DNA of 64,000 nt from assembly GCA_964484765.1 (NCBI GenBank), contig CAZAGI010000005.1:62001-126000 (forward strand). The letters are read 5' to 3'. Every line of letters begins with the position of its first letter. Positions within the stretch are counted from its first letter, which is position 1. Under the pieces are notes generated by a model that was given only the letters and a program-made list of their open reading frames with translations, was not told the DNA's origin and made no database searches. The translations under genes were made by a program, and so were the position numbers. The stretch comes from DSVQ01 sp964484765. GTDB taxonomy: Bacteria > Planctomycetota > Planctomycetia > Planctomycetales > Planctomycetaceae. This document shows, in pieces, positions 58,708 to 64,000 of the stretch.

Positions 58708-60475
58708 GACCGTCAAACGTGGACCTTTCCAGGTGACGGTGCTGGAGAAGGGGCAGCTCGACAGCGCCCGCAACGCTGTCCACAACTGCGAAGTCGAAGG
58801 CAGCACCACGATCCTTGAGATCAAGCCCGAAGGGACGCACGTCAAAAAGGGCGATCTTGTCGTCGAGCTCGATTCCTCGGCGCTCATCGACAAAGAACGT
58901 CAGCAGGAAATTGCCGTTACGCAGGCGGAATCCGCGAAGCAAACCGCGGAAAAAGAAGTCGAGATCGCCAAGACGCAGAACGACAGCGACTACGCCGCCG
59001 CAGAACTTAAGTTGAAGCTTGCCAAAATCGACCTGGAAAAATTCGAGAAGGGCGATTCAGAACAACAGCGCAACGAACTGAAAGCGCAAGTGAGTTTGCA
59101 AGAGCAGAAAGTCGCGCAGGCCGAAGAGACGCTTGATTTTAACAAGCGCCTGGTCAAGAAAGGCTACAAGACGCAGAACGATCTTGAGCAGGCGCGCATC
59201 ACCTATCAGACAGAAAAGACGAACCTCGACGTCGCCAAGGACAAACTCCGCGTTCTTCAAGACTACACTCTCGGCCGAACGATCACGGAATTGCGAGCCA
59301 ACGCCGAAGAATTCGCCCGCGAATTGAAGCGCGTGGAATTGAAAGGACAAGCCGCCCTGTCGCAGAAGCAGTCGGATTTGCTTTCGCGAACGCGCACCTA
59401 CGAAGTTGAACTCGATAAGCACGAACGTTTGAAGAAGCAGATCGCCAATTGCAAGATCTATGCGAAGCAAGACGGCCAGGTGATTTACGCGAACAGTCGC
59501 GATGGCCGCAGCAGCGAAACGATCCTCATCGAGAAACTCGCGGCGGTTAAAGAACGCCAGCCAATCATCACGCTGCCCGATCTCAACGAAATGAAGGTCA
59601 ACGCGCGGATTCACGAGTCCCGCATCAGCCTCATTCGCCCCGGCATGACCGTTAAGGTGAAGGTCGACGCCTTCGTCGACGAAGACTTCCACGGCGTGGT
59701 GGATACCGTGGCGTCGGTGCCCAGTTCCACGAACTCCTTCATGCGGGATATCAAGGAGTACGAAGCCGTCGTCAAACTGCTCGACGGCTCGGAGAAAGTG
59801 AACCGCCTGCGTCCTGGTCTGACGGCCAACCTGGAAGTGCTCGTCTCTGCGCGCGAAGACGTGTTACAGGCCCCCATGCAGGCCGTGTTGACGATTGTCG
59901 GAAAGCAATTCTCCTTCGTCATTCGCGGCGAAAAGGCCGAACGCGTGGAAGTCGAGATCGGTCAGGCCAGCGACCGGATGATCGAAATTAAATCGGGATT
60001 GAACGAAGGCGATCAGGTGGTGCTCAATCCACGGTCGCATTTTGAGAAAGAACTGAAAGAACTCGAAGCGGAACTGGTCAAGAAAATGACCACCGAGACT
60101 CCCGCCGACGGCGAAAAGCCCCGTGGCATTCCAGCACCGGACGACAGCCCGGCACCAACACCGGGACCGCCGCGAAGCGGACGTCCCGCGGGTGACGGCA
60201 ACGGACCTCCCGCCGGATCGGAAGGTCGTCCTCCAGGTGGCGGTTTCAATCCGCTGGCGATGTTCGAGCGGATGGATGCCAACGGCGACGGTAAACTCGC
60301 CAAGGAAGAATGGTCAGAACGTTTCCGCGAACGGGCTGAGGCCATGGACAAGGACGCGGATGGCGCCATTTCCATGGACGAATTCAAGGCGGGAATGGCC
60401 AATGCCCGCCCGCCCGGCGGTGGTCGTCCCCCGGGTGGTCCACCTGTGGAAAATGCTGGCGGCAGCGGCGGTTGA
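58442..60475 (+). CDS. HlyD-like membrane-fusion protein with C-terminal EF-hands
   Basis: A 677-residue adaptor that links an inner-membrane transporter to the TolC-like tunnel. A Pro-rich N-terminus is followed by KRRK and one transmembrane helix (WYVLLCLVALCVGGFVA, about 38-54), a split lipoyl domain (ITTILEIKPEG-type turn near 120), a long coiled coil (about 150-310), beta-barrel region (DLNEMKVNARIHESRISLIRPG) and membrane-proximal domain. The unusual tail has Pro/Gly stretches and two EF-hand loops, DANGDGKLAKEE (612-623) and DKDADGAISMDE (636-647), fully DxDxDG-like. It overlaps the TolC-like gene by 266 bases. The start is the only one that retains the helix. Confidence 0.85.
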   Translation: MSIASPPRPAPSTPTPAANPPAAQPRPGATPKRRKLRWYVLLCLVALCVGGFVARDQLSPYLGPMAAPFASLIPGLAAAEHRFDHLSLETVKRGPFQVTVLEKGQLDSARNAVHNCEVEGSTTILEIKPEGTHVKKGDLVVELDSSALIDKERQQEIAVTQAESAKQTAEKEVEIAKTQNDSDYAAAELKLKLAKIDLEKFEKGDSEQQRNELKAQVSLQEQKVAQAEETLDFNKRLVKKGYKTQNDLEQARITYQTEKTNLDVAKDKLRVLQDYTLGRTITELRANAEEFARELKRVELKGQAALSQKQSDLLSRTRTYEVELDKHERLKKQIANCKIYAKQDGQVIYANSRDGRSSETILIEKLAAVKERQPIITLPDLNEMKVNARIHESRISLIRPGMTVKVKVDAFVDEDFHGVVDTVASVPSSTNSFMRDIKEYEAVVKLLDGSEKVNRLRPGLTANLEVLVSAREDVLQAPMQAVLTIVGKQFSFVIRGEKAERVEVEIGQASDRMIEIKSGLNEGDQVVLNPRSHFEKELKELEAELVKKMTTETPADGEKPRGIPAPDDSPAPTPGPPRSGRPAGDGNGPPAGSEGRPPGGGFNPLAMFERMDANGDGKLAKEEWSERFRERAEAMDKDADGAISMDEFKAGMANARPPGGGRPPGGPPVENAGGSGG

Positions 60476-60609
60476 GGCCGTGTTAAATCGCGGGCACGGA
60501 CGCCGGTGGAATCGATCGCCGTTGGTGGCGATGGTTCCTGTCAGCCATGGTGTCTCGTGATCGGGCTGTTCTCGCTTAGATTGTCTTTCCTTGGCTTTGA
60601 CAGTGACTT

Positions 60610-61320
60610 ATGCGCCTTGCTGCTCAACTCATCGACCTGCAAAAGCACTATCATCTCGGTGAACATGTCGTTATGGCGCTGCGCGGCGTCTCGGCGGATT
60701 TTCCCGAAGGCGATTACGTCGCCATCATGGGTTCGTCCGGCAGCGGCAAGAGCACACTGCTGAATATCCTCGGCGCTCTCGATCGTCCCACGCTCGGTAA
60801 TTACATTCTCGCAGGGTATGACGTCGGCACGATGTCCGACGACGAACTCTCTGAGATCCGCAATCGTCGCATCGGGTTCATTTTTCAGTCGTACAACTTG
60901 ATTGCTCAGTACACGGTGCTGGAAAATATTCAGGTGCCGATGCACTACCGCAGCGGCGGCAAGCGATTGAGCGCGGCCGATGAGCACCGTTGTTTCGATC
61001 TGGCGGCGAAAGTGGGGCTGGGCGACCGTCTCGATCACCGTCCGTTTCAGCTCTCCGGGGGGCAGCAGCAGCGCGTGGCGATTGCCCGGGCACTGGTGAA
61101 CGATCCGGAAATCATTCTCGCCGACGAACCGACCGGGAACCTTGATTCGGCAACCGAGAAGGACATCATGAATCTGCTGACGGCCCTGAATAACGAAGGC
61201 CGGACGATCATTATTGTGACGCACGAAACCTCGGTCGCCCGCCGAGCGAAACGGCAGATTGTGATGAAAGACGGATTGATCGAACGCGATGGAATGCTGC
61301 TCACGGAAGATGGGAAGTAG
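60610..61320 (+). CDS. ABC transporter ATPase (MacB/LolD type)
   Basis: A 236-residue ATPase domain. Walker A GSSGSGKST at 41-49, Q-loop at Gln93, signature LSGGQ at 148-152, Walker B ILADEP at 169-174, and the H-loop His205 in IVTHE are all present. The sequence is of the MacB/LolD/FtsE class that pairs with four-helix FtsX-type permeases. It is followed by the permease gene after 100 bases. Together with the HlyD-like and TolC-like genes it forms a tripartite export system. Confidence 0.95.
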   Translation: MRLAAQLIDLQKHYHLGEHVVMALRGVSADFPEGDYVAIMGSSGSGKSTLLNILGALDRPTLGNYILAGYDVGTMSDDELSEIRNRRIGFIFQSYNLIAQYTVLENIQVPMHYRSGGKRLSAADEHRCFDLAAKVGLGDRLDHRPFQLSGGQQQRVAIARALVNDPEIILADEPTGNLDSATEKDIMNLLTALNNEGRTIIIVTHETSVARRAKRQIVMKDGLIERDGMLLTEDGK

Positions 61321-61389
61321 GAACGCCCGCGGTGGATCGATGCGGGGCGCGAAGCCGCCGGCGTGAATTGAATTTGTATTCGGCGAATG

Positions 61390-61412
61390 ACCAATGACTC
61401 AGGACCAATGAC
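61390..61412. repeat. ACCAATGAC repeat, second copy of the element at 28431
   Basis: The 23 bases here match the reverse complement of 28431-28453 at 22 positions. It lies in the 100-base gap before the permease gene, 8 bases from its ATG. Confidence 0.75.
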
Positions 61413-61420
61413 CTTCAGCC

Positions 61421-62785
61421 ATGCTTCCTTTCGGTAACACAATCCGCGCAATTCGTCTGGCCTTAAAAAGCCTCTTGCTGCACAAGCTGCGCTCGGGGCT
61501 GACCATGCTGGGGATTGTGTTCGGCGTGTTCTCGGTAATCGCCATGCTGGCAATCGGCGAAGGGGCCAGCGCGCAGGCTCAGCAACAGGTGCTGGCGCTG
61601 GGGGCCACCAACATCATCGTGCTGTCGGTCAAGCCGCCGGCGGACTCGCAGCAAGCCGGTGGCGGCGGCTCGCGCGGCGGTCGCAGTTTTGGTTTGCAGT
61701 ACGGTTTGTTGCGCTCCGATTACCGTCTGCTGCGCGGGCTGCCCGCCATCGTCGGGGCCGTTCCCATTCGCGAAATCACCAGCGAAACACGCTATCTGCA
61801 GAAGACGCCGAATGCCCGCGTCGTCGGTTGCACATCGCAATACAAGGACATGAACCATCTGGAAATGCAGCGTGGCCGCTTCATCGTCGACACCGACGAA
61901 GAACGTCTGCTCAATGTCTGCGTCCTCGGCGGTCAGATTGCCACGGAATTATTTCCCTACGAGGACCCGATCGGCAAGGCGGTGCAGATCAAGTCGTATC
62001 GCTATGAAGTCATCGGTATCACGCAGGAACGGACTGCGTCGGCAGCCATCGGCGGCAGCATGTCTGGTCAGGACTACAACAAAGATATTTACATCCCGCT
62101 CAAGACGTTTCAGGTCCGGATTGGCGACCGCGTGACCACGGCACAAGCCGGTTCGTTCTCTGCCGAGCAAGTCGAGTTGAACCAGATCACCATTCAGGTG
62201 CGCGATCAGAAAGACGTGTTGCCGACGGCGGAAGTCATCAAGGAATCACTGACACGCACCCACGGGCCCAAGAAAGACTGGGACGTGATCGTCCCGCTGG
62301 AACTCCTGCGTCAAGCCGATCAAATCCGCCAGATCTTCAATATTGTGCTGGGCTCGATTGCAGCGATCAGTCTCGTGGTCGGCGGCATCGGCATCATGAA
62401 CATCATGCTCGCCACGGTGACCGAACGCACGCGGGAGATCGGCATTCGCCGCGCTTTAGGTGCCCGCCGCAGCGACATCGTGCAGCAGTTCCTCACGGAA
62501 ACCATTGTGCTCGCCGGCGCTGGCGGATTGGTGGGCGTCTTGCTCGGCCTGGCCACGCCGCTGGCGTTCGAAGGCATTCAATGGATCGTCGAGAATTTCG
62601 TGCTCGACAGTACCACGCAGAATTCGCCGTTGAGCCAGATGTTCACCGACATGCATCCCAAGATTAACTGGCTCAGTCTGCCGGTCGCGTTCGGCATCTC
62701 TGTGGGCATCGGCATCATTTTCGGCATCTACCCCGCCCGCGCCGCCGCCCACATGGATCCCATCGAAGCCTTGCGGCACGAGTAA
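61421..62785 (+). CDS. MacB-like ABC permease (FtsX family)
   Basis: A 454-residue permease with four transmembrane helices: one near the N-terminus (LTMLGIVFGVFSVIAMLAIG), three in the C-terminal FtsX domain (IVLGSIAAISLVVGGIGIMN, TIVLAGAGGLVGVLLGL, LPVAFGISVGIGIIFGI). A large periplasmic MacB-PCD domain lies between. The phrase GIGIMNIMLATVTERTREIG and GIRRALGARRSDI are signatures of MacB and its relatives. MacB-type permeases use ATP to drive substrate from the periplasm through the TolC duct. A Gly-rich stretch at residues 76-88 is a small insertion. The cargo is unknown. Confidence 0.95.
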   Translation: MLPFGNTIRAIRLALKSLLLHKLRSGLTMLGIVFGVFSVIAMLAIGEGASAQAQQQVLALGATNIIVLSVKPPADSQQAGGGGSRGGRSFGLQYGLLRSDYRLLRGLPAIVGAVPIREITSETRYLQKTPNARVVGCTSQYKDMNHLEMQRGRFIVDTDEERLLNVCVLGGQIATELFPYEDPIGKAVQIKSYRYEVIGITQERTASAAIGGSMSGQDYNKDIYIPLKTFQVRIGDRVTTAQAGSFSAEQVELNQITIQVRDQKDVLPTAEVIKESLTRTHGPKKDWDVIVPLELLRQADQIRQIFNIVLGSIAAISLVVGGIGIMNIMLATVTERTREIGIRRALGARRSDIVQQFLTETIVLAGAGGLVGVLLGLATPLAFEGIQWIVENFVLDSTTQNSPLSQMFTDMHPKINWLSLPVAFGISVGIGIIFGIYPARAAAHMDPIEALRHE

Positions 62786-62816
62786 CGCCCCACGGACCGT
62801 CGCTGCGGCGGCCCAA

Positions 62817-63455
62817 CTACGGCCGTTCAATGCCCGTCAACAGCGATTCAAGCATCAGGCGGGCGATGTCGCGCGGCTTGAGTTTCGCGCCAACGGCGGT
62901 GTTATGGAGCACGCCGTCGAGCACCAGCATTGCTGCGCCGTGCAGCGCAGACCAGCCCACCAGCGCTTGCGATTGAACCGCGCCCGGGCGAAGCAAACCG
63001 TCTTCCGCCGCGGCTTCCAGTTCACATTCGAAGAACCGAAATGTGGCATTTTGTGCGGCGGAGAGGGCGTCGGTGCGATTGCGGGCCACTTCGCTGGAAA
63101 ACATGACGCGGAAATGGGCCGTGTGAGCAACCGCGAAGTCCATGTAGGCCACGCCGAGCCGCACGATCCGTTCGCGCTGGTCCACTTTCTTCGCGACCGC
63201 CGTCTGCAGCGCTGCCAGAAGCAGTCCTTGCCCTTCAATCGCGAGTTCCACCAGCAGATGCGTGCGGCTGGGGAAATGCCGATACGGGGCATTGTGCGAC
63301 ACATGCGCCGCGCGGGCGGCTTCGCGCAACGTGAAACCCTGGACGCCATGCGACGCCACGAGGCCGAGTGCTGCGTCCATCAGACTGCGGCGCAGATCGC
63401 CGTGGTGATACGCGTTTTTGGCCACCGCTGCGGGAATCGCCGTCGATTTCTTCAT
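62817..63455 (-). CDS. TetR-family transcriptional regulator
   Basis: A 212-residue regulator. The helix-turn-helix is in LVASHGVQGFTLREAARAA and HVSHNAPYRHFPSRTHLLVEL (about 33-71), and the C-terminal TetR-C_33-like domain (VAYMDFAVAHTAHFRVMFSS, SALHGAAMLVLDGVLHN) binds an unknown ligand. TetR proteins repress nearby genes; the divergent CDP-alcohol phosphatidyltransferase is the natural target, given the palindromes between them. It is convergent with the permease gene. Confidence 0.9.
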   Translation of the reverse strand: MKKSTAIPAAVAKNAYHHGDLRRSLMDAALGLVASHGVQGFTLREAARAAHVSHNAPYRHFPSRTHLLVELAIEGQGLLLAALQTAVAKKVDQRERIVRLGVAYMDFAVAHTAHFRVMFSSEVARNRTDALSAAQNATFRFFECELEAAAEDGLLRPGAVQSQALVGWSALHGAAMLVLDGVLHNTAVGAKLKPRDIARLMLESLLTGIERP

Positions 63456-63475
63456 GCCCGTTTTTTACCAGAACG

Positions 63476-63523
63476 ATGTTGACGCCGTCAACTTGCCACG
63501 GTAATGTTGCGTGTGTCAACATT
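63476..63523. promoter_or_regulatory. Paired palindromes: probable operator of the TetR regulator
   Basis: GTTGACGCCGTCAAC (63478-63492, perfect, 1-base centre) and AATGTTG/CAACATT (63503-63509 and 63517-63523, 7-base centre). Both contain half-sites GTTGAC or GTCAAC/CAACA. They fill the gap between the two divergent starts. Confidence 0.6.
63479..63507 (+). promoter_or_regulatory. Possible promoter of the phosphatidyltransferase gene
   Basis: TTGACG (63479-63484) and TAATGT (63502-63507) with a 17-base spacer. The -35 box lies inside the first palindrome and the -10 box overlaps the second, so a bound repressor would block it. Confidence 0.45.
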
Positions 63524-63544
63524 GTTCCGCCGGAAGGAAAACCC

Positions 63545-64000
63545 ATGTCCCTTTCACCAACCGCCGGTCATGCGTGGCGATCCGCTGTGCCGTGGTTCCT
63601 CATCTGGTTTCGCGGCCTGGTCGCACCGGCGCTCATGTGGTGGGCGATTCAGGACGACCGCCGTCTGCTTCTGGGGGGACTGGCAATCGCCGCGTTTCTG
63701 TCCGACTGGTTTGATGGCGTTCTGGCTCGCCGCTGGAATACGTCGACGGCCGCGCTGCGCCGGGCGGATTCTCTGGCGGACACTATTTTCTATATCAACG
63801 TGCTCATGGTAGCGCTGTTCGGTCGCTGGGAAGTGATCCGTCCCACGTTGCCATTGTTTGCCGGGCTGTTGATGCTCGAAGTCGTGTGCCAGGTCACGAA
63901 CTACCTGCGGTTCGGTTGCCGGACGGCGACACATGCGTATCTCTGCAAAGCCTGGGCGGTGTTGTTGTGCATCGCCACGACGGAACTGCTGCTGTTCGGC
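63545..64000 (+). CDS. CDP-alcohol phosphatidyltransferase family protein (N-terminal part)
   Basis: A 152-codon fragment open at the right window edge. It has multiple hydrophobic helices and the family motif DxxDGxxARx8GxxxDxxxD in SDWFDGVLARRWN and STAALRRADSLAD. All four acidic ligands are present (Asp54, Asp57, Asp75, Asp79), but the conserved Gly before the third Asp is Leu71. Enzymes of this family join a CDP-alcohol to glycerol-phosphate or an inositol-like acceptor in phospholipid synthesis. AAGGA lies 9 bases before the ATG. A TetR gene diverges from it. Confidence 0.8.
   Translation, partial: MSLSPTAGHAWRSAVPWFLIWFRGLVAPALMWWAIQDDRRLLLGGLAIAAFLSDWFDGVLARRWNTSTAALRRADSLADTIFYINVLMVALFGRWEVIRPTLPLFAGLLMLEVVCQVTNYLRFGCRTATHAYLCKAWAVLLCIATTELLLFG

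Noticed and set aside
60597..60602. TTGACA just before the ABC ATPase gene
   Set aside because: It lies 8 bases before the ATG, so any promoter using it would start transcription inside the gene; likely chance.
1..64000. Search for insertion sequences, prophage, integrases or att sites
   Set aside because: No transposase, integrase or phage structural motif was found in the translated frames; the inverted repeats seen are short and not paired with a transposase gene.

Overview
The window reads as chromosomal DNA of a planctomycete (Planctomycetota), a flagellated diderm with a GC-rich genome. This rests on gene content: an LptD-type outer-membrane assembly protein; large families of secreted or anchored proteins with planctomycete-style architectures (SUMF1-like, zinc-ribbon plus beta-propeller, NPCBM, prenyltransferase repeats, DUF1598-like, EF-hand, leucine-rich repeats); a type II secretion-like pseudopilin cluster; and many intergenic palindromes of the kind common in these genomes. 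I see no rRNA, tRNA, CRISPR array, prophage or insertion sequence.

Layout. 1-5000: 5' part of a cytochrome P450, a SUMF1-like protein, an S1-domain protein, an esterase-like hydrolase and a small secreted protein. 5042-13664: a strong sigma70-type promoter, an LptD-like protein, then a flagellar run fliI-fliJ-motE-like-fliK-flgD. 13684-23128: a large zinc-ribbon/propeller membrane protein, a TPR protein, an App1-like phosphatase, mtnA, a NIPSNAP-like protein, an LRR protein and a Cys-rich secreted protein. 23195-35378 (minus strand): a type II secretion cluster in the order D-like, E, F, G, G-paralogue, H, I, J, K. 35738-40410: an EF-hand protein, thiS, a two-helix membrane peptide, and three tightly coupled membrane genes resembling NuoJ, NuoK and NuoL of respiratory complex I but lacking their key charged residues. 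40416-54700: an amidohydrolase, an HU-like protein, pyrD, trpS, several secreted proteins, a YgfZ-like protein, miaB and efp. 54963-62785: a small protein with a clear intrinsic terminator, then a four-gene export system (TolC-like, HlyD-like, ABC ATPase, MacB-like permease). 62817-64000: a TetR regulator diverging from a CDP-alcohol phosphatidyltransferase, with paired palindromes between them.

The features most worth a second look are: the complex I-like J/K/L module with its charged residues replaced; the D position of the secretion cluster, occupied by a stack of secretin ring-building repeats with no visible pore domain; a tandem GspG copy that has lost its prepilin cleavage site; a 266-base out-of-frame overlap between the TolC-like and HlyD-like genes; a calcium-type EF-hand pair fused to the HlyD-like adaptor; and at least a dozen palindromic intergenic elements of different sequence families, some present twice.

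Starts were chosen by domain boundaries, signal peptides and Shine-Dalgarno matches. Promoter calls are by eye and rest on consensus match and spacing only.
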